Positions 52,593-63,690 are shown, counted from the first letter of the stretch. The stretch: DNA of 64,000 nucleotides from Argyresthia goedartella (GCA_949825045.1 OX463829.1:5518001-5582000), one strand, 5' to 3'. The notes: generated by a model from the sequence alone, not told the origin. Numbers and translations: made by a program.

Positions 52593-52659
52593 CGTACGCG
52601 ATTATCTTCATCACGCACTCCACCGTGAAGATCACCATGAAGATGTACTCTATCTTCTC
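52593..52659 (-). CDS. Voltage-gated calcium channel (L-type alpha-1) exon, possibly captured
   Basis: The minus strand after CTTGCAG (acceptor) reads [20 protein letters not shown] then AYG, with a possible donor G|GTTTCA. This closely matches the S2 segment of domain I of insect L-type calcium channel alpha-1 subunits, which pass Ca2+ across the plasma membrane on depolarisation. It is 22 codons, phase 0 to phase 1. No neighbouring channel exons were recognised on either side. It sits inside a LINE 3' UTR that resumes at about 53073, between TATAGTTTATGTAT-like repeats, so it could be a transduced or inserted gene fragment; it could also be a true exon of a gene with very long introns. Confidence 0.5.
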
Positions 52660-52769
52660 CTGCAAGTTGTGGAAACATTGGCCAGTTCAGTAAAACGTAA
52701 TATTATTTTTCTGGAGTACTAATCCTATGACTATGTGATCCCGAAACTTAAATCTCAATTTCTAGATAA

Positions 52770-53000
52770 ACGGCATCATAACATAAACATTAACATTAAT
52801 ACACAGACACATACATTGCTTCTGACCCCATACTAGGATACCCTGTGTTGTGGGAACCAGAAACAAGTCAAGTCAAAGATTTTTATTCATAATAACACAA
52901 AAATTGAGACTTAATCATGACATAATCAAGCATAATATAACATTAAGTGGGTGTCCAATTATTACCTAATTATTACGTAAACAGTGACATCACAAAATCT
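52770..53000 (-). mobile_element. SINE fragment split by a LINE 3' fragment
   Basis: 52770-52865 has ACATAAACATTAACATTAAT, CATACATTGCTTCTGACCCC and GTTGTGGGAACCAGAAAC. A fragment with AAGTCAAAGATTTTTATTCA and ATTACCTAATTATTACGTAA intervenes, then ACAGTGACATCAC resumes the SINE. The interrupting piece looks like a LINE 3' end. Confidence 0.5.
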
Positions 53001-53072
53001 AAGATTTCTAATCTATACATTTTATTTTATGTAGTGGAAGTATATATATATATATATTTATTTTATATTTGG

Positions 53073-53285
53073 TATAGTTTATATATATTTTGAAAGCCCT
53101 CCGGCATAAGTAATTTGCGTCCGTATGTATAGTGTTATTGCGAACTAGGACTTTCCTGTATAATTAACTCTCCTGTCCTGCCTAGGTTTGCTGGAAGAAA
53201 TCTCTTTTTAGAGATAAGCTCGCCTTTGCTTATTACATTACTTTTAATTGTCTGTAACTTTATACTATCTATGCAATAAAGAATA
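53073..53285 (+). mobile_element. CR1-like LINE 3' UTR end
   Basis: GTTATTGCGAACTAGGACTT, TCCTGCCTAGGTTTGCTGGA, GATAAGCTCGCCTTTGC and ATGCAATAAAGAATAAATAA match 39250-39412. It completes the LINE fragment begun at 52366. Confidence 0.7.
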
Positions 53286-53344
53286 AATAAAGATATTTAT
53301 TTATTATTGTGTAAGGACAAGGATTTTATACGAGTATGTTTAGT

Positions 53345-53890
53345 TGTTTCAAACATAAACATTTACATACAGGCACATATATTGCTTCTGGCCCTACACT
53401 AAGGCCCACGTGGGAACCAGAAACAGCGACGCCACATGGGTTTTTTTACCCCCAACCGGGGATCGCGATCTTGAAATTGCCATTTGAGCAATTTAAAATC
53501 CATGTTAAAGCGACTTTGTCGAAAAAGGGATATTACAATGTTCAAGATTACTTAAATGATGGGTCTGTATGGGGTTAATCTGGCTCAACACAGACCTTGC
53601 TGTTAATAATTTTGTAATTATTTATTCCTGCTTATTAATTATGATAATTACTAAATATTGTATTTTGTATTAGTATAAGCAATTTTTAAAAAGAGATCTA
53701 AAAATCAATCTGTGGGAGTTTCTACGCCCTCCTCCCACAGTGGTCCAATGTAGAGAAGTGGCAAAAAATGACGATTGCTAAGTATATGTAAATATCTACA
53801 GTAATAAACACATTTGGAATTTGGATCGAACCCGGTATCTCTCGCATGGTAGGCAGAGCCACGACTGCTACGCCACAGAGGTCGTAAAGT
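53345..53890 (-). mobile_element. tRNA-derived SINE split by a LINE fragment
   Basis: Tail and body at 53352-53465 (CATAAACATTTACATACAGG, GGGAACCAGAAACAGCGACG, CCAACCGGGGATCG). The head resumes at 53822-53887 (GATCGAACCCGGTATCTCTC, GCCACAGAGGTCGT). The middle is a LINE 3' fragment, with GGATCG/GGATCGA at both junctions as a target duplication. Confidence 0.65.
53466..53821 (+). mobile_element. LINE C-terminal tail and 3' UTR fragment
   Basis: Encodes ILKLPFEQFKIHVKATLSKK and GYYNVQDYLNDGSVWG with a TAA at 53576-53578. The 3' UTR has AAGAGATCTAAAAATCAATC, TGTGGGAGTTTCTACG, and ends TATCTACAGTAATAAACACA. Inverse relatives are at 51975-52104 (ORF tail) and at 46190 and 50455 (3' end). Confidence 0.7.
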
Positions 53891-54632
53891 TTCAGAAGTT
53901 TTAAAACAGAGATGAGAAGAAATTATTTCTATATTTTTCTCAATAATCGATACTTATAACAATAATTTTCTATAATGGTAAATAAGTTTTTCGTCTTTAG
54001 CCTGAAATTAAAAATCACTGTTTACAAATTTAAAACAAACTATAAATAGACAAAGAAAACGATAAGATAATTGAACCAGAAGACATACACTTTGACCTAC
54101 AGCAAGAAATTCTGCCTTCTGATAAATATTACATATCAGTAAAAGCCAACATAATAATATGTTGTTGTTTCATCCATTAGACGACTCAAAACAAACACTA
54201 ACAGAAAACTAACAGAAAATATACTTATGCCAACCAAAACACTATGCCGAAGTATTGTGATAAGAAAGTTGTATTATGCCATTAAAGTTTTGAGTTTATG
54301 ACAAACTCATTATGCGAATAACAATTAGGAAACATGGTCCTTAAACTTGTGAATTTATATCAGAAATTTGATATTAGAGATGTTTAATCACCGTACCGGA
54401 ATAAAACGCTGCTAGATTCGATTTCTGTGCGAAACTAGTTTCATACGTAACTGGTTAGGTGGCATTGGTTTCGTAGGCGTACCTACTTCAAAGTCATACT
54501 AAAGGCATACTGTTTTATTGCAAGTTTCTTGTACGATGTTGCGGAACTAGCGGAACCCTTCCTGTGGGGCCCGACTCGCACTTGTCCGTTTGTTTTTACA
54601 CGATGATGTGGTATGATGGGTAGACAACCCGT
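53891..54632. other. Intergenic, nothing clear
   Basis: AT-rich. A short run (about 54060-54170) is open for some 38 codons but shows no family resemblance. A degenerate piece of the AAGTGCGAGTC repeat (inverse CCCGACTCGCACTTGTCCG) lies at about 54570-54588. Confidence 0.4.
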
Positions 54633-54889
54633 ACACAAACAAAACAATATTGATAAGGTACCCTAAAATTAGCGAAATAATTGGATGTTAAGATAAATAT
54701 TTGAGAACAAGTATATTCTCAATTCTATAATTGGATACCTACTTCCCTGCCTGGATCCACTTATCGTGAATTTACATTAGGACTACCTATTGGCTACCTA
54801 TCATTTCATTAATCGTCTTGTATGAGCAATTGAAAGACTTATTGAATGATGTTAACTACCTGCAAATGTCCGTAACATCTAGTGTTTAC
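54633..54889. repeat. 257-bp inverted repeat, right arm
   Basis: Inverse of 52105-52361, apparently without mismatches. Flanked by GACAACCCGT on the left and TCTGATTAAC on the right, so the LINE tail beside the left arm is not part of the repeat. Confidence 0.8.
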
Positions 54890-55289
54890 TTCTGATTAAC
54901 TTAGAACGACTAGCTTTCTTGAAACGTTGATGCCATTCGCATGATAATCTATCTTAAAAAGTACACTAAGCAAGTTTAGTAATCTTCCAAAAGTTTAAGT
55001 ATAACTAGTGGGAATTTATTATTTTAAATAATTAATCGAATGGAACTAATGGGGAAAAAGTCCCATTAATTCCATGATGGAACTTCTCGATGTAACTAGT
55101 GGCAACGAAGGAATGAATCAATATTAGCTGACCGTGTTCCTAATAGGCGGTTTCCTATATAATCTTGATAGTTTTACTTTGACGTTCTTGACTCTTCAAT
55201 AATTGTCAGTTAAATATTATAATTTATAATACTTCAATAAAAGTAAGAAAACCTTCGTATTTGAGTACCAGTAAAATATAACATAACGT
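54890..55289. other. Intergenic, nothing recognised
   Basis: AT-rich, with a short inverted GGGGAAAAAGTCCCATT-type motif near 55050. No gene. Confidence 0.4.
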
Positions 55290-55525
55290 AGCGTCACGCC
55301 TTTTCCCATGAGGTGGCACAGAGATTCAATACTCCATTTTACGTGACAGGGGGCTAGCCCATCGCCGCAGCTATGGAGTAAAGAAGGTTTCCTCGCGATG
55401 TTTTCCATCACCGTTAGAATACTTAAGATAAATTAATTACTTCATTGGCACATGGTCAGAATTCGAATCTGCATCTCCTGTGTGAGAAGCAAGCGTGAAA
55501 CCCATTAGGCCACGGAGCTCGTCGA
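55290..55525 (-). mobile_element. tRNA-derived SINE (CGAGCTCCGTGGCC type)
   Basis: The inverse starts GACGAGCTCCGTGGCCTAAT, has GAGATGCAGATTCGAATTCT (B box region) and CCATGTGCCAATG, then TAGCTGCGGCGATGGGCTAG, CCTCATGGGAAAAGGCGTGA and CGCTACG. It is the most complete copy of the family fragmented at 12410, 25790, 27340 and 43700. Confidence 0.65.
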
Positions 55526-55960
55526 GAAAAATATGTAGGTAGTATTAATTACGCAAGATTGAAAATACAACAAAAATGCGCAATTTATTGCTTATTGCCG
55601 TTTTCACAGAAGGAGTTTTTTCCATGTTATGCATCGAAGCCATAAATTATTCCATTATTGCAATTCTCGGATACCATCGATTGTTGTTGTCTCATAAAAT
55701 TTTATAATTTCTTTATTGCCCACAAATGTATTTAAAACAAAACAAGAGTTATATGAAAACAGTGCACAAAGGTGAGCTTATCTCTATTATGAGATCTCTT
55801 ACAGCAAACCCTTTGTCTCCTTCTGTCTTGTCCTTTACTCACACAATTATCACGTCACTTCCGCTGATGGGGTGTTCAAAAACAAGTGCTGTTTGACATT
55901 ACTTTTTTTTGTTGAAAATGAATTGGTCCTAAATAAAATTAAAACGTATAAAAGTGGGGC

Positions 55961-56475
55961 CTTTTATCTTTTATCTACACACGTATCATAAACCCTCTTT
56001 ACTGCGTACAAAAACCGCACGTTACGATCAGCATAATGCTAAACTACTTGGTAAAAACTCATTTCTTATCTGAAAAATTACACATTATGACCATAATGTG
56101 TAGTTTTTCTACATATTATGACATTCAAATTTCGAACGCCGACGCCCGCCTGCGTGCCGCTCCTAGTTTGTCTGTGAACTTGGTAGGTACTGACTGACAT
56201 TCAAATTTCGAACGCCGACGCCCGCCTGCGTGAAGTTGGTACTACAGAACAAGCTAAACAACTGCAGAGCCACAATGCCGGTCAAACATGCGGTCCTGAA
56301 CACATCAAAGAGAGCTTATGATATGTGTGTAGATAAACTAGTGTATGTAACTGTACATAATTAGGCATTAAAACTCTCGAGTGATATTATTATGAAACGA
56401 GCCGAAGGCGAGTTTCATAAACTCACTCTCGAGTATTAATGCCCTCCATTATGTAGCAGTCACATAAACTACTAT
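55961..56475. repeat. TTTATCTACACA-ended repeat, copy 2
   Basis: Inverse relative of 13170-13537: TTTATCTACACACGTATCAT at the left, ATATGTGTGTAGATAAACTA near 56320-56345, then GTACATAATTAGGCATTA. It contains a direct duplication of ATTCAAATTTCGAACGCCGA + CGCCCGCCTGCGTG (56113 and 56199), and an inserted hairpin (56366-56447). Confidence 0.5.
56366..56447. repeat. Small hairpin element (ACTCTCGAGTG ends)
   Basis: ATTAAAACTCTCGAGTGATA and its approximate inverse CACTCTCGAGTATTAAT flank ATGAAACGAGCCGAAGGCGA / GTTTCATAA. Absent from the otherwise matching position in the 13170 copy, so it is a later insertion of about 80-95 bp, with ATAATG/TAATGC at the edges. Confidence 0.5.
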
Positions 56476-57120
56476 TTAGGCCTCAAATATTATTAAACTA
56501 GCCTTTGCCGGTTTATATTCGGTTTAACGTCATGCTTTGGAATGTGACATCAGAGGGAGTAAATTTTTTCACGACTGTTTGTGATATGCTTAGCAGGGAA
56601 AAGATTATATATGGAGAGCCAGAAATCTATTTACTATGTAAATAATTATGTACTACCTTATCTGGCACGTTCCAAAGCATGACCTAAAACCGAATATCAC
56701 GCGTTCGGAACCGGAAAAGTGTTTAGCTAGACAGCAGTGAATAAAAAAAAAATGCATTTTATAAATGGGGTCCTTCATACTGAGTTAAAATACCCTGACT
56801 GATCTATCAACACCTAGACCAAACTGATGGACCTAGGAACATGAAATTGATGTCCTGTTGGCGTAGATTCCAGGAAATCTACACGGTGTCGGGAGAAACA
56901 GGATCCACGCGAGCAAACAAACACATTTTTACCAGTGTGAGATTTGAACCCGCGACGATCGGATAACATCCATATACGCCCAGGATATACGTCTACTCAT
57001 TTAATTGTGAAAACTTTTTATGTTTGCTTTTTAGTCTAATTGATCATCCTATGGGAACAATAATTATTTTTCGGGATAAAAGATAGCCTATATGTTCATT
57101 CGTTCATTATTGAAAAGCTA
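56476..57120. other. Intergenic; paired AAAGCATGACxTAAA motifs
   Basis: GGTTTAACGTCATGCTTTGG (56519) and its approximate inverse TTCCAAAGCATGACCTAAAACC (56670) suggest a degenerate foldback element. Nothing else is recognised. Confidence 0.35.
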
Positions 57121-57420
57121 CGCTCTTCTCGGTGGAGCACCTTCTATGCACTTCTACACACTGCCCTCTCCTTGACGTACTGATACGACACTACATTTAT
57201 CTTCTCCTTCCCTTGTTCAATGTAGGTTCTCCGTGGTCTACCTCTCTTCCTTCTTCCCTCTCTTCCTTCCTTGGACTATATTTTAAGTCAAGGTATAAGC
57301 TATATCTATTATATCTATATTCCTATTTTCATCCAAATCCGTCCAACCGTTTCAGTGTGAAAGAGTAACAAACATATAAACACACACACGCACAAACTTT
57401 TGCAATTAAAATATTATGGA
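57120..57420 (+). repeat. Old dispersed repeat fragments
   Basis: 57180-57290 holds a CT-rich stretch (TCCCTTGTTCAATGTAGGTT, CTCCGTGGTCTACCTCTC) typical of old lepidopteran repeats. 57325-57400 ends like the 20752 repeat (ATCCAAATCCGTCCAACCGT, TTCAGTGTGAAAGAGTAACA). No gene. Confidence 0.4.
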
Positions 57421-58049
57421 TGGAAGCTGAGCAACTTTTAACACATATTTTTGAGTATTGAGTAGTTTAGGACATTAGATTTGTCAGTCTGTAATCTTCA
57501 CTAAGATATTTTTGTCAATACAAAACAAAAGCGAGCGAGCGAGCCATTTCTGTACCCGAGTGCCGAACTGACTTATAAGCTGATAAACGTTTATACTATT
57601 CTAGCCTATATGCCCTCGGTAATAAGCAGTATACTGTTTATAATTTGCATTATTGGATTATAATCGCATGTTAAAAAAAAATAACTCAAGTCCCTCCAGC
57701 TCTCAGGTAAATTTTATTTTATTTGATTTTAAACAGATAAGCGAGCCCCATCATCACCCATTGTTCAGTACGCAGTTACGCAGAACAAAAGATCGCAAAA
57801 AAGATAAAAGACTGTCAAATCAAAATCAAATCAATAATTAATAAAATTTTGAAAACTTGTGTCACAATTCACTTATTACCCCTGAGTGTGGTGTTAAAAT
57901 TTCACAAATCATCCCCCAAACTGACGTTTCACCCCCCCCAAACCGTAAAATGTGTCCGTTTTTGTGAAATCAATAGTTTAAGCATACAAGCGCCGCAAAT
58001 ACTACTTCAACATGTGTTTCGGTCAGGAGTGAGTGCTACATTTTTCAAG

Positions 58050-58170
58050 CTTCCATAGCCAAAAGGTGCCCAATGGGACCCTAATACTCGTACTAAGCCT
58101 CCGATGTCCGTCCGTCCGTCTGTTCTTCCGCCTGTCTATCAGCAGGTATCTGATGAACCGTGATAGGTAG
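58050..58170 (-). repeat. Dispersed repeat fragment (GGTGCCCAATGGGACCC type)
   Basis: Inverse of the 28390-28800 repeat end: AAGGTGCCCAATGGGACCCT, CTAAGCCTCCGATGTCCGTC, CTGATGAACCGTGATAG. Confidence 0.5.
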
Positions 58171-59610
58171 AAAGTTGGAATTTTTACAATTTTTTTTCAG
58201 AATTATGAACACACGCATTTAAAAAAAAGTGGCTACGTTTTAAAAGTTTTCTGAGGCTTAAAATTAAATTAAGTCCCCATACAAGAGATTTGTTGTTTTG
58301 CATATGTTCTTGTACGCGTTTTTTCATGATGCAACTACAAAATTTGTGATATATGATGACAGATCGGATAGTCGGATTCATATTTACCTAAAATATTTTT
58401 TTCGCTATAAGGGTCAAATCAAAACACACCATTGCCGAATATGCGACCGAAGTTCGGCGTGATTACGCCTGCGGTGCTATGTCAGTCATGTAAGGTTCAA
58501 TTCAGGAACGAAAAATCCAACCGCGGACTTTTGCGCGTTTTTAGCAATGGCACAGAGGAATCTTCCTCTGTGGCAATGGTGTGTCGACGACACGAAAAGT
58601 ATGGGAGCCGGTTACAAAAAAAAAACCTGGGAAGTACGGGAATTCATAACTAATCGGATAGAATAGAAGATAGAAAGAAAATTAAACAAACACTTATCGC
58701 AAGATTTTTTAAATAATTTGTTTCAATACATGAATTATTCTAAATACAGTCTGTTATCTTATCCTGACGTATTTTGTTATGCCAGTTTCGTAACTACATA
58801 CTTTACAATATAAGATACGTAAATATGCACCCATTCTATAGTCAGATAAACACTAAATTTGTCAACGTCGGATTCACAGAATGTTTACGATCGATACACA
58901 AGTGCAATATATCTTAGTCAACGTCTGTACGTCGGTAAATATACATCCGATTCTATAATCAGAGCACAATATTTGTCGCGGAATCGCGGGAATTTTATCG
59001 ATACAAAACTGCATTCCATAATAGCGAACACCTCAACGTTATGTCGCGTCCGCACGCTCGCCAAGCCTCCACAAGCCGTCACAAATTCAAGCGGGTGGAT
59101 AGGTCGTTTGGCTTGGCTTGCGTAGGCTTGCAAGAGCTTGTAGCCGAGCCGATCGAGTGTCGGTTTTTTGGTCACAAGTCAAATGGATTTGCCGAGCCGC
59201 AAGCGCTTGAGACGCGCCGGTTGTAAATATTTTGTTATGTTGGGAAGTCCCTCGCCAATAAAAATTGTTAATGGTGGTGAAAGAGATGGTTTATTAAGGT
59301 TCACAATAAAATATATATCGGTCTCTTCTTTGGTGGCCGGGCTTAAACTAATGTCTTACTTAGCTTATATACAGTGCTAAACTGTCTCAGCGTCTCAGCA
59401 AAATGGGACGACGACCGTTGACCTTGCAAGCGGGGTCCAAGACAAAAAGAGAAGGGGTAGATAAGAGGCTGCTAGCCCGTAGTCCTTCTGTTACCACAGA
59501 CGCCACTTTTCCGGTATAGGTTTTACATTTTATTATCATGGCATAGGGTTCAAAATCGCGATCCGTCTCAACTACCCTCGGCTTTTGAGTAGTTAAAAGC
59601 GGCTGGTAGA
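58171..59610. other. Intergenic, no supported gene
   Basis: Several short open frames (58432-58653, 58859-59125, 59041-59226) show no recognisable domain, start context or splice sites. Bases 59060-59220 are locally GC-rich with repeated GCTTG and GAGCC motifs. Confidence 0.4.
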
Positions 59611-59613
59611 CCT

Positions 59614-59760
59614 CGTCCCATCAGCGGTGCTCGTGGGTCCGGATCCTCGCTCGACAGCTCGCAGCTCAACACGGCCACGGCTCATCGTCCCATCAGCGGT
59701 GCTCGTAGGTCCGGCTCCTCGAGTCCTCGACAGCTCGCAGCTCAACACGGCCACGGCTCG
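59614..59760. repeat. 72-bp tandem duplication
   Basis: Units from 59614 and 59686 of CGTCCCATCAGCGGTGCTCG, GGTCCGG.TCCTCG and GACAGCTCGCAGCTCAACAC, GGCCACGGCTC. GC-rich compared with its surroundings. Confidence 0.85.
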
Positions 59761-62329
59761 TATTTCAAAGCGGGCAACACCTCCTTTGGTGCAGAACTAC
59801 TACCTACATACACCTGATCGTGCCTGTAGGTATGCCTGTTCAAATGCGTGGTGGCAGAGGCACAGCAAGCCAGTCTAATTTTGCATTTAAAAGTAGTTTT
59901 CGTATCTATCGTAGTTGACCCAAAAAAGTGAAAAACCCGTTGACGGGAACACATTTTACAGTTAGGGGGGTGAAGCGTCAGGTACAAAGGGGAGGGGAGG
60001 GGGAGAGAGAGTTGTGAGTTTTTAACACCACACCCAAAGGTATCATGTTACACAAGTTTCAAAACTTTCTGATTCACAAGATGACTAGACTTCGTAAATT
60101 TCGAGGCAACTTTGACATTCCAAAAATATGTATGAAATGTTAAATGGCCTCTTTCTCCGTTGTTTTGGGGCGACTTTTTATCCGTTTCCTCTTTGGGCAC
60201 CATGTATTATTAGTTATGTATAATTAGTCATATGTATTTCCTTTGAAAAGAGAGCTATATCAGACTTTTTGAGCGTTCTTTTCTGAGAAGTATCTGCTTT
60301 TGGAACTTGCAACTAGTATTAAATGAATGACATGCTCTAAGAGATATGTAATTAATTATCCAATAGAATAAATAATATTTTGATTGATTTATTAACCAAC
60401 ACCCGAGATTAGTGTGGCTGAGCACCCACCCCAACAGCGGTACTAAAATTTCACCTTCAACTTACTTTTGGAGGAATAGGATTGAAATGTTAATAAATGT
60501 ACTAATATTAATTAAATAACAAGTAGTTATCGAATTTTTATTTGATATTGTGATAACTTTTCTGTCTAAAGAAAAAACAAATTACGTTTACACGTACACC
60601 TATTGAAACTCATGATCAACAAGCTAGTATAAAAAAACAACTGCTTTATTACTCCTATTTTGCGTTACTTGAGTAATCTCAAGGAGACACATAAACTTGT
60701 TTTGGCTTGCTGCGTCGCCTTGAAGAATCAATGCAAGGCAATTAATCGAGATAATTATAATTAAAGACTGACAAAAATATTAATCTTTACTTCCAATGAA
60801 CTCGCTGACGCACTTTCGGTTACCATATTATCATACAACATATACATAAATATATGGATGTTTGTTACTCTTTTACGCAAAAACTACTAAATGGATTTTA
60901 ATGAAATTTTGCAATTATGAAGCTTATATTATGTGATTGTCCATATAAAATAAACTCATATGTGTCAAGTAAGAAGGAAAAAAATCTGCCATAAATACAA
61001 TAGAAATTGACACCTTTTTTCTAATGCACATTTGGTCGTAACAAATACAATAGGTATTTATAGTATAATAAGTACTAATCTACTAATCAAAATAAATACT
61101 TGTATAGACGTTATTATATTACATTATATAATACAAGTATTTAAAGTAGATAAACGTTGACTTTCACAATACAACATTTAGACAAATATTGTTACGCCGA
61201 TGTGATTTTGTTTTTGTGGGACGATGTGATTTTGTTTTGAAGCGTCGAGCACAGTCGTTACTATGCTTTACTGGAAACCATTCAGGGCATTTTCGACCAA
61301 CCGTTAACCTCGTTGTGGATAAAGCTAGAAACCTGAGTTTTATATGGCAGAGAGAACTCAACATACCTAGGCATTTCCCCAAATTACATTTAATTTGAAC
61401 CAGTAGATATAAAACAACGGCAAGTCAAAATTCCTTAATTCTGTCACTGATTCACTGACTGACTCACTCACCGATCATCAAAATTCTAAGGTGCTTCTAG
61501 CAGACCTACAAGCTTAATTTTTTTAACCTGGTTTCGTGATGTCATTACTGTTCTCTAACGTTATTGCATTCCAGCGAGGTGCAAACTTGGGTTGATCAGA
61601 TAGTAAATTTGCCTCGGGATGTCTCGCGTGAGAGTGTACAGTGTAAATAACGAACAATAATTATATTACCTACTAATTTTCGCGCCAATGCTACGTTTCA
61701 AATGTAGCATATGTACCATATGTTATTTATTTATAACTTGACTGTGTTAACAATAAACGTATAATCGAAATAAAATAAATAATCCGCGAAGTGCATCGTC
61801 AATTAAAATAATCTAAGTAACTAATAATTTAAAACTAGACACGCCTAAAAACTGAATACAATAAAAAAACACAATACTAAACAAAAAAACCGCCCCAGGA
61901 CATGCCATATGGTACCATATGTACCATATTATTTATTTTGCCATCAAATTTTGGGTAGTGCGAAGCGGTTCAGCTAGTTTATAGAATAGGTGACGGACGA
62001 ACCCTTGAGTTCTTAGTGCATTGATTTTAAAATATTTTGTAAGAGAATAATGCTTTTATATGAAAAATGTTAATGAGACAGAGAAAAAGGTAATTAGTTA
62101 AATAATTATATTTTAATTAATTGAAGCAGTTTTGTCTTCGTTCGAAATACACCGAACAAAACAAGCGCCATTTTATGTTTTTTTTTAAATGTTCTTCATT
62201 CATCTGAACAGGCCAAAATGCTTTCAACAATACAGCCAATTCATCTATAACCTAACCAAACTTTTAAGTTCTGTAGTCTGAAATTTTACGAACTTTCACG
62301 ATTTCGGTGCTTCACGCGTATCTTTTCTA
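59761..62329. other. AT-rich intergenic
   Basis: No gene supported. 60840-60930 and 61940-61980 contain pieces of the 20752-type repeat (TTTTAATGAAATTTTGCAAT; TGGGTAGTGCGAAGCGGTTC). 61195-61400 is related to 27990-28130. Two CCATATGGTACCATATGTACC-like palindromic stretches lie at about 61700 and 61900. Confidence 0.4.
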
Positions 62330-62810
62330 GCTATTTCGATGTTCTACTGCTGAGCCCTTCCTCTTTTCGTCGATACTTCCCTGGTCTGTGCCACCTCCGG
62401 CCACCCCGGCAAAGTCGTTGTCAAGGTCGTTCCACCAACTCTGTTTAGGCCTGCTCCTACGGCGGTATACGTTCTGTGTCACCCAGTCAGTAGCGTCTTT
62501 TGCCCGAGTGCATACGTCTTACGAGGCCAGCCCAGTTCCACTTTAGCTTGGCAGTGCACCCATATTAGCGATATCAGTTAAGGAGAGCAGTGTGGTGTTC
62601 CTTAGGCGGCACTTCCGGGGCTTCATTGCCCGCTGACAAATCGTGAGTTTGGACTTCTGAAATTCGGTCAAAAACCTTGTCTAAGCGCCGTAGGTTAGGA
62701 TAGGCAGGATACTAATGTCGACGAGCTTGCGGTTGAAGGTCAGCGGAAGGAACTTCATAACTTCCTATGTTCCTTCACGGATCAGAAGCTCTTCCAGGCG
62801 TTTCTGTGAC
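62330..62810 (-). pseudogene. RTE-like LINE RT C-terminal fragment, decayed
   Basis: Minus-strand fragments in shifting frames: LPLTFNRKLVDISILPILTY (post-YADD region), KSKLTICQRAMKPRKCRLRN (matching L...QRAMER.MLG...RD.IRN), then DWVTQNVYRRRSRPKQSWWN and DLDNDFAG (RRGRPK.RW.DD). Several stops. Typical of old, 5'-truncated LINEs. Confidence 0.55.
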
Positions 62811-62939
62811 GGCCGATAAATTATTCTAATAATGTGTGAATACGTGGGAGACCAAGTAAGCCGGCACAGATACTCCCCCTTTCCAAAAACTAAAATAAAA
62901 ATAAAAGGTGTGCAGAAATAAATAACATAATATCACAAT

Positions 62940-63302
62940 GTTATACACACCATAACTACTAAACGGTGTTGATGACATAAATCCCCCTCTTTCGCAGAAC
63001 GGAGCCAATTCTGTCGTTAAATAGCTGGTTGGCTGTTATCATAAAAGCGATTGCCGCTATTGCAATCAGGATCCCTAGTGTCACCAGGATCATTTCCCGG
63101 TATCTGTTGAATTCCTTCAAGATTCCTGTCTGATCCTCTCGGCGATTGCTTCTGTCAGCACCCTGGCGTCCTGGACTGCATTATTCTGCGTCATAGTCAT
63201 CTGTTCCTTGGTGTTGTACCCGCCCATGTTGCTTGAGGTTTCGTGGATGATGTTTGAAAAAGCGCTCGGCATCCGGAATAGTGAATGAAATACGATTACC
63301 AA
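62940..63302 (-). pseudogene. Candidate env-like C-terminal remnant of a Gypsy-type element
   Basis: Downstream of the pol C-terminus on the same strand. A 61-codon frame (NAVQDARVLTEAIAERI) ends, and after a frameshift a hydrophobic stretch follows, MILVTLGILIAIAAIAF, with charged flanks and a stop near 62960. One transmembrane segment near the C-terminus, just after pol, would fit an envelope-type third ORF, but sequence similarity to any env family is not visible to me. Broken by the frameshift. Confidence 0.25.
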
Positions 63303-63360
63303 TTCGCTATTTATACCGCAGACGTCATTAAAGTTGAAATTTTACCTTACGTTTATATTT

Positions 63361-63690
63361 TCAACCGAACTTAGACGTTGTGTATCGTGCTGGCTCAACT
63401 TTTTCTGAGTTTTCCGCTATGCTTGAACTCGAATGATCTGCTGGTAAGAAGGATGACTTCAATCTATCTATCGATAAGGTGTCGACAATCTCATTCCTTT
63501 TGATGACGAAATACTTGCCGTTCGTTCTTCGTAGAACCTTGTAAGAACCCTCGTATGGGGGAATCAAACTTTTGGCAACTCCTTCTCGCTCAACGAAAAC
63601 GTGTGAACATGAGCTTAATTCAGGGTGGACGAAATACTTATTTCGGAAACACGCATACTTTTGAGGTACGTTGCTTTAGATCTCGTACAT
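63361..63690 (-). pseudogene. Gypsy-like pol C-terminus
   Basis: The minus frame reads YFVHPELSSCSHVFVEREGV, then SLIPPYEGSYKVLRRTNGKY and TLSIDRLKSSFLPAD, stopping at 63361. The L.PPY.GPY.V..R..K.F........TVSIDRLKPA pattern ends integrase in many Gypsy/Ty3 elements, including errantivirus-like ones. The frame is open leftwards from about 63690; beyond that the integrase is not readable. The rest of the element would lie to the right of the window. Confidence 0.7.

Noticed and set aside
59041..59226. Short ORFs in a GC-rich stretch, possible exon
   Set aside because: Three overlapping frames are open equally; composition rather than coding explains it.
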